Assembly (NCBI RefSeq): GCF_025602895.1
Contig: NW_026516214.1
Location: 62,001-126,000, forward strand
Reading direction: 5' to 3'
Origin: Polychytrium aggregatum
Lineage: Eukaryota; Chytridiomycota; Chytridiomycetes; Polychytriales
DNA: 64,000 bases
Numbering within the stretch: the stretch's first letter is position 1; each line of letters opens with the position of its first letter. The notes under the pieces are model-generated. The model was not told where the DNA came from and searched no databases. It saw only the letters and a list, made by a program, of their open reading frames with translations. Positions 38,496 to 49,500 of this stretch are shown in pieces. The position numbers were made by a program, and so were the translations under genes.

Positions 38496-40088
38496 TCACT
38501 CGCTGGTGATCTTGGGCTTTTTCAGCTGCTTTGCCTCCGACACTGGACTGGGCTGCTTGTGCTTTCTTTGGCCTGCAGCTGATCCTGGCGATGCCAGTGA
38601 CTTTTCCGGCTGGTCCCCCGTCTGTCGCTGGGCCTGGCGGGCCTTCTGCTTCTCGATCTTGGTCTCGATCGAGTCGGCGCGCGAGCGCTGCATCAGCTTG
38701 ACGTACTTCGGACCTCGGGGATCCTTGGCTAGGGTGTCGGCAAAGTTGTCGACGCTGGTGCCCAATCCGAGGGCCAGTTCGTGGATGAGGCTCTTGGAGA
38801 GCGTTGCCTCCAGTTCCCGTTGCTTCCAGTTGCTCCACACGGCGTCGATCAAGCGGAACTCGTTGAGCCCGTCTTTCTCGGGCACCGGCCCAGCCTCGAG
38901 CTGCCAGTCAAAGGTGCCCTCTGGATACTCGCAGTCGACCAAAACCAAGGGGTACTCGCTGGCGATATCGTAGTTGGGTCTGCCGCTCCCGAGAGGATGT
39001 CTGCTGAGATCGAGGAGGTCCAGAACGACCTCGGGCTCCTCGAGACCGCGGCCGACCAGGAACAGGATGGCCACCATGCAGCGGACCTGGTGCCAGAGGA
39101 ATGCCTGTCCTTTGACGACAAAGACGTACATTTGCGTTGGATCGCTGTCGAAGCCCGCCTCGCCGCCGATAGCGGGCTTTGCTTCGTCGCTGGCCTCCGA
39201 CAGCCCGTCCTCCGTATCGCGCACAAAGACGTCTGCGTAGTAGACCGTTCTCTCGTAGTTGACCGTTTTTGTGGGATCGACCTTGCAAAAGTGCCGGAAA
39301 TCGTGGACACCCCGGAAGTAGCGCGCCGCTTGCCGCATCTTGGCGACGTTGAGCCGCTCGGCCGGGAAGAAGTACTTGTATCGGCGGGCTGTGCAGTTGA
39401 AGCGGGCACTGAAGGGCTTGTCGACGGCCGACCAAGCCAGCACACGAATATCCCGCGGCAGCAGGCGGTTCAAGATGGCAACATACGGCAGCTCCGAGAA
39501 GGACGCAGACTCGGCCCGGTGGGTCCGGATGCGCTGCTCCTCAGGAACAGGGCCAGAGGGCCGCTTCAGCTGCTCGGCATTGGGCTGAGGCTTGTCATCA
39601 ACATCGTCGTTGTCGTTGGCACGATTGTCGGGACTGGTCCACTCCACGGCCTCGGGTGAGTCCTTTGGCAGGTTGCTCCGAAGATAGACTCCGAACACCT
39701 GGCCGAACGAGCTCACGCCTTTGTCTGTGCGGCCACAGCGGGACCAGTTGCAGACTTTGGGGTCCGGAATCAGCTTGGCCGTCACCAGCGCTTGGAAGAG
39801 ATGCGACTCGATGGTTTCGACTCCCTCGGCCTGGACCGCCTGGAGACCAGAGTACTTGTGTCCGAGATATGCAACCTTGAGGGCAACATGCCTGGCCGAG
39901 TATTTTGAAAAGTCGAAAGGGCGCTGGGTCTTCTTTGGGGTTGGGGCAGCGGTCGGCTTGGGCTGATCGCTTGGTTTGGCCTGGGCAGGCTGGACGGGGC
40001 TGGCTCCCGGCTGCATTTGCTCCAACTGCCGAATCCTGGCGATGAGATCCTCGCGTGACCACTGATCAAAATCCGTCGGGGCCGACAT
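38496..40088 (-). CDS. DEG1: tRNA pseudouridine synthase, Pus3/Deg1 (TruA family)
   Basis: 530 aa from the ATG at 40088, single exon. It converts U38/U39 of tRNA anticodon arms to pseudouridine. The TruA catalytic motif CGRTDKGVSSFGQV holds the essential Asp (122). Further family blocks are ARRYKYFF, FRGVHDFRHFCKVDP and FLWHQVRCMVAILFLVG. The N-terminus (~1-60) is a short coiled and Pro-rich extension; the C-terminus is Lys-rich. The length is close to fungal Deg1, and the YxGHKYSGLQ block suits the Pus3 rather than the Pus1 branch. It is the first clearly fungal gene to the right of the viral and repeat block. Confidence 0.9.
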   Translation of the reverse strand: MSAPTDFDQWSREDLIARIRQLEQMQPGASPVQPAQAKPSDQPKPTAAPTPKKTQRPFDFSKYSARHVALKVAYLGHKYSGLQAVQAEGVETIESHLFQALVTAKLIPDPKVCNWSRCGRTDKGVSSFGQVFGVYLRSNLPKDSPEAVEWTSPDNRANDNDDVDDKPQPNAEQLKRPSGPVPEEQRIRTHRAESASFSELPYVAILNRLLPRDIRVLAWSAVDKPFSARFNCTARRYKYFFPAERLNVAKMRQAARYFRGVHDFRHFCKVDPTKTVNYERTVYYADVFVRDTEDGLSEASDEAKPAIGGEAGFDSDPTQMYVFVVKGQAFLWHQVRCMVAILFLVGRGLEEPEVVLDLLDLSRHPLGSGRPNYDIASEYPLVLVDCEYPEGTFDWQLEAGPVPEKDGLNEFRLIDAVWSNWKQRELEATLSKSLIHELALGLGTSVDNFADTLAKDPRGPKYVKLMQRSRADSIETKIEKQKARQAQRQTGDQPEKSLASPGSAAGQRKHKQPSPVSEAKQLKKPKITSE

Positions 40089-40681
40089 TTGCAGATGGGT
40101 CGAGGGGCGGCAAAGTGGCTCTTGCGATGTGCGGCCCTCTTTCGTGGCAGATCAAAGGCACGATCTGGTCCTGGGTCAGGAAGATCGGCGCTCTCGTTTG
40201 TTCTGGACGCGGTTCTTGGTCTGGCCTTCCCACCGCCCACAGATGCCCGAGACAGCAGTCGGGGCAATGGCCATCGAGCACCCGCAGAGAATGGCCCTCC
40301 AGGGTGTCTCGGGTGTGCGTCGATCCGCGGCAGATGCTGATTGCGGGCGCCGCCAAAAGTCTGCGGCGGTGGTCCCTGCCCGGTCGTCATATGACGGCTG
40401 CCAGACATATGCTTGCGGTGATTGTTGCTCGGAGCCGCTTCTCCAGATCGATCGGCCCAGGAGATTCCGCTCGCAAAGCATCTTCCGTCGCATCGGCCTG
40501 GCCATCCAGCTCTGTCGTTGTCTCTGCCTTGCCCGGAATCCACGAGCATAATCGCTCCATAGCGCTTTCCTTATCCGAGCATTGAGCACCATCCACCTCA
40601 ATATCGCACCCACGATCGCAATCGCAATCGCAATCTCAATCTCAATCGCAATCGCCCTCGAAGCAGCGCGCATACTCAGGC
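40089..40681. other. Divergent intergenic region with hexanucleotide repeat
   Basis: No gene supported. It lies between the divergent pseudouridine synthase and F-box/GTPase genes. A GCAATC-type hexamer array occupies 40614-40656 just before the next start. Confidence 0.5.
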
Positions 40682-41971
40682 ATGGCTCGGCTCGAGAACT
40701 CGCGGCCGATCCCGTCGTCGTCTCCGTCGCCCATCAGCACACTGTCGAGGAGTGGGCCATGGCCGCTGGCGCGAATGACCGTTATTGCGCCAGTCTTGGT
40801 CTCGATCGATGGACTGGTGCACCCGCAGCGCCGTCCGTCGCTCTCTCCGGACGATATTTCGCTGCTCAGCCTGCCCGATCACATTCTCCGGCAGATCTTC
40901 CTGTGTCTGGATCACCCCTGCGCGCTGACGCGGACTTGTCGGCTCTTTCGCGATATGGGTAAGTGCCAGGGGCTATCGCATCTCTGGCTCCGGCAGCAGA
41001 TCCAGCGCAAGTCTCGACAGCGGCAGCTGCTGCCGTCGCTCGCTGCGACAGCGGATAGTCCTGCACATCCAGCCCGGAGCCGATCAGGCAAGTCTCGCCC
41101 ATCGTTTGCCCTGCCGCCATCGTCTGCGGGCTGCCCCGTCCAGCCGCCATCAACATCCTATCGGTTCGTGGTGACCGGTCCCCGCGGCGTCGGCAAGACA
41201 GCATTGAGCGTGCGCATCGGACGAGGAAAGTATGTTGGAGACGGAGACGCAGCGCCAGCAGCTCGCCCAGCGGGACAAGATGCATCTGCGAGCAACACTC
41301 AGCCTGCTGCGGACCAGCCAGACAGCGACTCTCCTTCTACGGGAACCTTGGCCGCTGGCGCTGTGCCTGCCAGCAGCAACGGCGGCGAGCTGTTCCATAA
41401 GCGCTGGATTTGCGGCGCCCGAGACGTCCGGGTCTGCCTCTTGGACTACCACCGGGACGTTCTGCCATGGACCCTCATCCAGCAGCTCCGCACCTTCGAG
41501 GGCTTCATCTGCACCTACGCCGTCGACTCGCGCGATTCGTTTGAGAGAGCCAAGGACCATCTGATATGGATTCTGTGGCTGCGTCTGGCGGCTCCCACCA
41601 AATCGGTTCCCAACTGGGTTTATGACCGAGTCCGCCCGAAGAATGCTCACCAGCAGCAGGCCGGAGAGCCAGTGCAGTCCATCAGCCGCTGGCAGAGGCG
41701 CCTGACGGCCCTCAAATCTGCCTTTCGGCATCCGCTTGGCGGCCCTCTGGCATGCCCGATCCCGATTATCCTTGTGGCATCAAAGTGCGATCTAGAGCCG
41801 GCGCAGTGGACCGTTTCAGAAGCCGAGGGCCGCGAGCTCGCGAACCAGCTCGGATGCGGCTTTCGGCAGGTGTCGGCCAAGACCGGCGAAGGGGTTGACC
41901 AAGTTCTTGACTGGCTGGTGGGCCGGGTGGCCACGGACGACAGCAGGGCTCGGCTGTGTACGATTTTGTGA
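40682..41971 (+). CDS. F-box protein fused to a Ras-like small GTPase with CaaX end
   Basis: 429 aa from the ATG at 40682, one exon. Residues ~63-95 (LSLPDHILRQIFLCLDHPCA) are an F-box. Residues ~160-425 are a Ras-like GTPase: G1 GPRGVGKT (166-173), G4 SKCD and G5 SAKTGEG. The switch II DxxG is not conserved (LLDYHRDVLPW), so GTP hydrolysis is doubtful. A ~60-residue low-complexity insert follows G1. The protein ends CTIL, a CaaX box expected to be geranylgeranylated, which would anchor it to membranes. An SCF adaptor with a lipidated GTPase module is an unusual combination. A second Met at 32 is an alternative start. Confidence 0.8.
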   Translation: MARLENSRPIPSSSPSPISTLSRSGPWPLARMTVIAPVLVSIDGLVHPQRRPSLSPDDISLLSLPDHILRQIFLCLDHPCALTRTCRLFRDMGKCQGLSHLWLRQQIQRKSRQRQLLPSLAATADSPAHPARSRSGKSRPSFALPPSSAGCPVQPPSTSYRFVVTGPRGVGKTALSVRIGRGKYVGDGDAAPAARPAGQDASASNTQPAADQPDSDSPSTGTLAAGAVPASSNGGELFHKRWICGARDVRVCLLDYHRDVLPWTLIQQLRTFEGFICTYAVDSRDSFERAKDHLIWILWLRLAAPTKSVPNWVYDRVRPKNAHQQQAGEPVQSISRWQRRLTALKSAFRHPLGGPLACPIPIILVASKCDLEPAQWTVSEAEGRELANQLGCGFRQVSAKTGEGVDQVLDWLVGRVATDDSRARLCTIL

Positions 41972-42190
41972 GTGTTCGCCAAGCGTCACCACTCCACAAA
42001 GCATACGGTGTCTCAAAGCGAAACGGGACACCCTTTCCTCGAGTCCCGCATGTCACTGTTCTGGATCTCCGAATACACATTCCGCCACGCCCAAACAGTG
42101 TGTCCAAGAGGCTGACATGATGCAATCGCTCTGGGGTACGCTGTGCTGTATTGGTCGCCGGCAGCATGGATATCATCTGGTGCATCATGC

Positions 42191-45160
42191 TCAAAACTCG
42201 AATGGCCATCCCGGCCAGTCTCGCGGGTTGTTCTTTGCCTCGAGCAGAGCATTCTCCTTCCTCATCTCCTCTTCCAGCTCCAGACCCAGTTTGACTTGTT
42301 CGCAGACAATCTCGTCCACATCTTCCCACTTGGTCAGCGGGTTGGCGATCACGACCCGGAAGGCATCCACCATGACGTTGACGCCGTCGTGGTCGATCGA
42401 GACCCTGGTGCGGCTCACAAAGCCGGCCTTGCCACAGTGCGACTGGCGGGTCTGGATCTTCTTGGTGATCTCGGATATGGCATCTTGCTCGCGCCGCGAG
42501 AGCGTCACCTTTTCGAGGCTTGCGGCCGTCTCCGACAAAGGAAGGAATGAGTCCCGGTAGGCTTCTATCGCCGAGATCTTGTCGCGCAGCTCGCGCGGAA
42601 TGTATCGGTAGAGCAGGATGTTGGTCATGGGCTCGTGCAGCGCCTGGAAGCAGCGTGCGGGGTGGGTCTGCAGCCGGCCGTAGAGCTGGCGAACAAGCAC
42701 GACGCTGCGGGTCGTCAGACTCTCGAGGCCGTTGCGGCCCAGCAGGTGCAGCGACGCATGCAGATGGAGCGAGTTGGCAGGGCGGGAGCCCTCCAGAGTG
42801 AATTTGCCGAGATCCGGCGAGTCGTTGCGGATGACGTAGTTGGCAGTCTTTCGGATACTGTGCGCATGACTTGGCGACCGAAAGAGCAGCAGACCAAGGC
42901 CCATTGGGCTGTAGAGCTGCTTGTGTGCGTCGACTGTGACGGTGTTGGCCAGCTTGATGCCGTTGAGCTTGTACTGATGATCGCGCGAGAATACGAGGGG
43001 CCCGCCCCAGGCAGCGTCGACGTGGAAGTGAATCGAGTGCTTGGAGGAGATTCGAGCAATCGTATTGAGATCATCGATCGAGCCGCTGGATTGCAAAGGA
43101 CGCCATGTCAGATATGCGCTCGATGTACTTGCGGCGATAGAAGGCGAGCAACAGAGCCGAGCAACCAAGCCTCCGAAAGGGATGCAAAAATCCTGGCAAG
43201 GGAAGTGGAGGGGCAGATGACTTTGGCTGGCGCAACTTACGTTTCGGTCGTGCCAGCGATGCCAACAATCGCGATGATCAGAACCTTGGATCGGATGCAT
43301 TCCTCGACAACTGCCTTGAGAATGTCGGTGCTGTGTATCCACAACATTGGTGCGGCGACATCGGTGAAAGAGGGATGAATGCGGCAATGTACTGGTTAGC
43401 AGAGTCGCTGCATCCGCTGCCCCAGTCGCCGCTGAGCACACCAACCCGTCGCAGTCAAGTCAGCAGAAACATACTTGACGCGGAAGTCGGTATCAGTGGG
43501 GATCAGGCGCAGGCCTTCGTCGCCAAGACCAAGGAGATCGGCAGCCTTCTTGAAGGAGTAGTGCATCAAGCACGAGCCTACAATAACAGCGCCGTTGTAG
43601 CCGTAGTACTGCAAGGCTTTGTAGATTCCCTCTTTGTCGACGCCCTTGAAGGCAACGCCGCCGTCAGGGGCAGCCTGGGGACCCAGGGCAGTGTTGCGGG
43701 CCGCCCATATTGCTGTGATGTTGGCGATTGTGCCACCCGAGGTAAAGACACCAAGGCAGTGGTCGGGAGAGTGCATGTAGGTTTCATAGAAGCGTTTCGG
43801 CAGGCGATAAAACTCATTGTGCAACATCGAGATGGTTTCGCGCTCAAGATAGCTCATCGTCGCGGCCGTCTCGATCTTGACCACGTTTTGGTTGAGGGCA
43901 GTCAGGAGCCGAGCCAGCGGGCGATGGAAGTATGGCAAGGAGGTGGTCTGTTGTGAGGGGGGGGGCGGTGCAATGCGGACAGAAACCATGAGATTAGGCG
44001 TCGTGCTCGACAGGCTTTTAAGTTGATCGGTTAAGCGGGCATTCCGGTCGTGTCTGGCTGGGACGGTGTGTGCACACAACCTCACGTAATGCAAGGAATA
44101 CAACAGGGGGACGTGTCGAGAGAAAGATGCTCCAGTATGACGATCAAGGCCGGGGCTGAAGATCACATCCAGTCGATGCGAGACTGCCATTACCATGTGC
44201 CCGATCATTTTCGATGACGATACTCGTGTAGCCTTGTCGATCACATTCGATTTGACCGACGATAAATAGTTGTGGATGGTCTTGCTGGCGTTGCCGTCCT
44301 CTACTGTGGGGATGGAAATCCGGCCAAATTTGGACTGCAGGGTCTCGGGCGAATCCAGATTTGAGGCGTTGATGCGAGAGGGATCGTTCAGAAATGCTGG
44401 GGCAAGACAAAAGGACACATATTAGAGGAAGGGAGTCGCTGAGTGCTAAGGCTAGGCGAGCCACTGGGATTCGAAGTCGGCTGCTGGGGGAAGGCCGATG
44501 GCGACGCAATCCAAAACGGCCGATCTGAATCGGACAAAGAGCTGGAGAGCTGAGCCTGTGGTCTATCCAGCACCTCGAGCAAGGATTCAACTAGCTCGGC
44601 GAACCATGGGCCGCACGCCCAAACTCGTCGAGACGATGCGAAGCATCACATCGTAGCATACCGTGGATGATGGTTGTCAGATACTGGTCCAGAGCGCTTT
44701 CGCTCGTCTCGGTTGCAACAAAATAGTGCAGCACAGAGTCGCTCTTGCGCTGCTCGGTTTCAAAGTCCTTGGGCTTGATTTCGTCCTGGAAGCCGCCATA
44801 TATCAGCGATCGTACCGATTCGTTGTCGAGGAATCGAGTGGCTTCGGTGTCGTCGTCTGAGCCAAAGTCGGTCTGCTGGTCCATGTGGCGGACGCCAGAG
44901 GGTCCGCCGTACCAGAATGGGTATTCGTCGGGAAAGTTCTTGTCGAATCCAGCATTGCCGTGCACGGGGCTGTCGGGTCCAAGGTCAAGGCGCTGGTTGT
45001 GGAAGTACGAGGATAGCGGCGAGGTCGACAGCGGCGAGATCTTGGAGGGCGATGTCGAGAGGCTGCTCGGCGCAAGTGCGAGCGATGCTAGATGCCATGG
45101 GCGGCGGGGGGCAAGGACAAGCGACAGAGAGCGATTAGGCCCGAGTCCGTGCGAAATCAT
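42191..45160 (-). CDS. PanP-like PLP-dependent aspartate/glutamate decarboxylase (5 exons)
   Basis: Exons 45160-44605, 44396-44194, 43947-43475, 43330-43241, 43085-42191; 738 aa with phase kept at all four GT-AG introns. The core matches the bacterial putative aspartate 1-decarboxylase PanP of the group II PLP decarboxylases: LNQNVVKIET, GVFTSGGTIAN, IAIVGIAGTTETGS, FHVDAAWGGP and VTVDAHKQLYSPMG, where the Lys binds pyridoxal phosphate. Family members make beta-alanine (for pantothenate) or related amines from acidic amino acids. The first ~180 residues are fungal-specific and begin with a Ser/Arg/Leu-rich stretch that could be a mitochondrial presequence. The bacterial-like core with fungal introns suggests an old horizontal transfer. 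Substrate not provable here. Confidence 0.82.
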
Positions 45161-46517
45161 GGCCGCGAGCCGACTGCGATGGCGCGGTGTTGCTGGGCAA
45201 ACAGCCGCAAGGAGCACAGCGACGCAGACGGTCCCAGGACACGAGCATGGAGATGGGCTGGGTCCTGGGAACGGAGGAGCGGCAGCGGCTCGACATACGC
45301 CGTGGGTGAATCGCTTGTCGGGCGAAGGTCTCGGGACGAGGAGGCTCCATTAGATGCGGCTGCAGCGTTGCGGGCTCTGGATCTGGATCTGGATCTGGAT
45401 CGGCGGCTACCAGAGGCGACATGCAGTTAGCCGCCAGTTTTGCTGAAGATCAAAGAGGCCCTGGGTGCAGCCGGTGCATCTATCGGGCGGCAGCTTATTT
45501 GGTGTCCCGGGCGCCGATAGGCACCAGGGCAGCGGCCGAGACGAGCCTGACAGCGGACAGGACCTCCAGACGATCGCAGGCGGCAGACCCGCAGCCAGCA
45601 GCCGGTCCGATGCATAGGCAGGGCCAAGACACTCACCTCTGTCGACGGGCAGGCAGACAGGCAGGCGACAGGCAGGGGCAAGCAGCGAGACCGGGACGGC
45701 AGGCCATCGACGGCCGCCTTTATGTCGTTTGGGGCGAGCGGGAGGACGCAGAATGCGTCGCTGCTGGGCAGGCCCGATCTCGGGCTGGTCCTGTGTTTGT
45801 GTGGTGATCGAGGCTGCGTTGTCGAGACCGTCGCACACTTGTTGGGCGGCAGGAAAAAAGGCAGGTCGAAGAAATTTTCATTGGTGGGATCGCGCGGCGC
45901 TTGCCGTGGCCTGTTTCTGCACGACACTGCCCACGGCGCGAGGGGCTGTGGGGTGGGGTGGGATGGACAGCGAGGGGGTGCCTCTGCATCAGCAAGCTGG
46001 GTCTGGAGACTCTGATGTCGAATGCGGGCTGCATTTGGTATGGCGTGCATTTGATAGGGCCTGCATCGGATACGGTCTGCATCGGATATGGGCTGGCTCT
46101 GTCGCAGCCTTGCAAGAGCAAGGATCCATCGCCGTGGTCACCAGGTCCACAGAACCTCCCCATGTTTGGCCACCGAGCACATGCAGACAGGTGCGAGCAG
46201 CGGTGTTCTTCGTGGGGCTGCCAAATCAACTCCCTTTCAGAATTCCGAGCACCTCTCGCGTGGGCTCGGTCGTCGGCGGCCCCTCTCTCTCCCTCCATTC
46301 CAGGAGGCTGCGTTGGGGTTCCCACGTTGGTCGTTAGGGTGCGGTATCGGGATATCCTATTTGTACAGATCGCGGTGGCAGCAGACCTCGCGATTGCGAA
46401 ATACAGGGCATACGCAGGCGACCCAGGGAGCCGGTCCGTGGACGCAACGCACCCGAGCCGCCATCGTGCGATACTTCTTCTGCATGTCGCATCGAATCGC
46501 TCTGGGAGCTGACGCCG
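45161..46517. other. Intergenic region, no recognised gene
   Basis: Several overlapping frames are open because of high GC, but none looks like protein. It contains a GGATCT hexamer array (45378-45401) and four imperfect ~20-bp direct repeats of the type CTGCATCGGATA (about 46018-46092). It probably holds the promoter of the decarboxylase gene and the 3' flank of the formin gene. Confidence 0.5.
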
Positions 46518-49500
46518 CTACAGATTACATTCGCACTCGTCCAGCAGCTGCATGCATTCTTCGCAGACGCCGTCGCTTGGGTGAGCACCGCTCTTGGCTA
46601 CCCGCTTGAGCGACGGCCCCCGGTTGACCCGCGGGCTTCGCCGACTGGTTTTGATGGATACGCTGATTGGCTGTCGCCGCTCGACTGACGCCGCCTTTGG
46701 CGCAAGCTTTGGGCTCATCATGTTGATGGGTGGCGGCGGTGGTGGTGGGACTGTGGAGTGGATCAGCTTGCGCTTCGCTGCCAAAGCACCGTCGGCGGCC
46801 TGGGGGCGTCCGCCGACTGGATTTTCGGCGGCATAGTCGACGCCGTTGCTGTCATCCGAATATCCACTGGGGCTTGACGTGTCTCCGCCCCTGACATTCC
46901 CGGCCGGCACGTCGGTCTTGTCAAGCGAAGAGCTGCGGCTTGCCTGCAAGCCATTGCTGGCTTCGTCGGCAGACTCGTCGTCGTCGTCGTCGTCGTCGTC
47001 GCTCTGGTGCTTCTGGATCTGGATAACGCTGAACCGCCGCATCATCTCCTTGGCCTCGGCCTCGTGAATCAGTAGAGTGTTGCGGTGCCGTCCAGCTCGC
47101 GTCGGGCTTTGGATCACCCGGACATCGTCCGTATGTTGAATCTCGGAAGGGCTTGAGCGTGAAACCATCAGTCGCGGGGGCGGCGGGATTTGCGCGGCGT
47201 CGAACGTCAGCAGGGGCGGCGGAGGAGGCGGCGGAATGGTTGGACGGAACTCGGACGACGCCGGGCTCGACTGGGTGAGAACAGCATGGCCTATTCCGTC
47301 GGCATCTTGGGATGCCTTTACACCTCCTTGACCGATTCCCGCGGACACAGCACCGCCCATGCGGTCGCCCTCGCCAAGAGCCTCGAGCACAGCGGCTTCG
47401 CTTGCCGGTGTCTTGGGTTCCAGGGACGGTTCTGGGCTGTCGAGTGCGGCTGCAGCGGGGAGATTGGTCGTTTCCTGCTTGGGCTGTGTTGGCGTCTGCG
47501 GCCCTCTGAATGAGGCCAGGGCAGCGGCTTCCTTTTCAGCTTGTTCTTCTTCCCATTCCCGGGCCAGGCGCCGCTCTTCCTCAAGCTGTCGCTGCTTCTC
47601 TATCCGGCGCTTCTCGCGCATTGCCCGTTCTTCGAGCGCTTTTTGCTCTCGCTTCAGGCGTCGCTCCTCTTCCTCGATACGCTTCCGGTTCTGCTTCACG
47701 GCATCGTCGAACGCTTGCATGAACATGTCGATCGTGATGAACATGTGCGTCGGCAGCTTCTTGCTGCTGCCGCCGCCTCCGTCCCCTCCCTTGCTCGGCT
47801 CGGGCAGCTTGGCTAGCTCAAGTAGTGGGATGTAGTCGGTAACTTCCTCGCCAAAGTACCGCGCTGCATCGGTCCAGGCATTCGAGAACTCAATGAACCG
47901 AGCGCGCAGCATCTGGAGCATCGGCTCGGCCTGGGCAACAAAGGGCTCCAGGCGTTTCTGGAAGTCCGGGCTTCGGTACTTGAATGTCTTGAGGGTCTCG
48001 AGAGTCGATTCCAGACCAAGAAGCTGCATGACCAGGTCTCTCAGATCGTAGTGGCGGACAATATGGAGATCCTTGAAGTCCAAGCGCAGATCCAGCACCT
48101 GTATGACCGGAGGCAACGTTGGCAACTGCGTCCGTGCCAAAACAACTCGACCCGGCTCGATCGTGCCTTTCGCAGTCCTTGTTTGCCACTCGTTCCACCC
48201 CTCCCGTCGCCAGCGCATATCAGGCAAAAGGGTCTCTTACCTCGGGCACGCTCTGCTCCACCATGTCAACCAAAAAGTTCATCAGACTCCACTTGCCATC
48301 GGCGCTCTTGACATCCTTGAGGCGCGCCAGGCCATCGATCTTGAAGCCGAGAGCACGCGCCTCTTTGCCCATCCACGGCCGGTACGACGAGTTGCCGGCG
48401 CCGTATTGGTAGTTGGTCATGTTGCCGAGCTGCAGGACCGTCTTGAGGACGACCTTGAGTCGGTCACTTTGCTTGAGGCGCAAACATGTCTCGAGACACT
48501 TTGTGACCTTGATCATGATCTCGGAATGCTCCGATGTGAACTGCAGCTTGAAGACAAAGGCGCTCAGCTGCTGCCCCACGTCGGCATCCTTGCAAATCTC
48601 GATCATAAAGACCTCGGCGGGGCCAAGGGGCGGTGCATTCGGGTCGACGGGCTTGGAGATGTACGCTTGCAGGAGCTTCTTCTCGTCATTGGTTGGAAGG
48701 AGCCCTTGGATATTCGTGAGGTCATCGTGGGACAGCACCTGTTCGTTGAGCTCGCGGATGGCGGTGCCGATCGAAAGCGCAGTGAGCCCCCGCCGGGTGT
48801 ATCGTGCAAGGCCGATCGAGACGTTGTTTGCGCGGCGCAGATCGAGGAGGGTCGTGAACTGGGTCCTGCGGGACAAAAGAAAGGCCGGCTCAGCTTATGG
48901 GAACACGAAGCGACTGCGAACCGTGACCGCGGAAACCGAATGCACCCAACCCGAGCGATTCGCGTACTTGTTGACCATCTTGGGCTTTTGCTGCGTCTTG
49001 GCCTTTCCATCGGTGCCCGGCACGATGCAAAACAGTTCTGCCGCATGCGGTCGATCAGTATCACAGCATTGAAATGGCGCCAGCGGACTTTCACATCCGT
49101 ACATTACCCAACACGCGGTGCCGAAGCCGTCGTAAGCGTGGCTTGCAAGAGATGGATGCTCACCTTCGAACCGCTTCACATCAAGGGAAACCTGGTCCGG
49201 GTCGTCGTTCTTCTGCCCCTCGCCTTCAGTCCAGATGGTGTCCTTGAGGGCATTGGCGTTGATTTCCTGCCAGTGCAACTTGGCTCGCGCGCGGGGAGTC
49301 GACGCAGCCGGAGACACCACAGCATTGAGAGAGCTGCTGCCGGGCGGAGGTGGCGGCGGAGGAGGGCCGCCGGGTCCTGCAAGGTCATGGCGACGGGTCA
49401 GTATCGCAAAGCCCTGCTGTATGGACATGCACATGGAGCAACGAGGGGGGGGGACCTGCAGACACATGTGCGCCGTGCACCAACGTATCTCGGCTTCATG

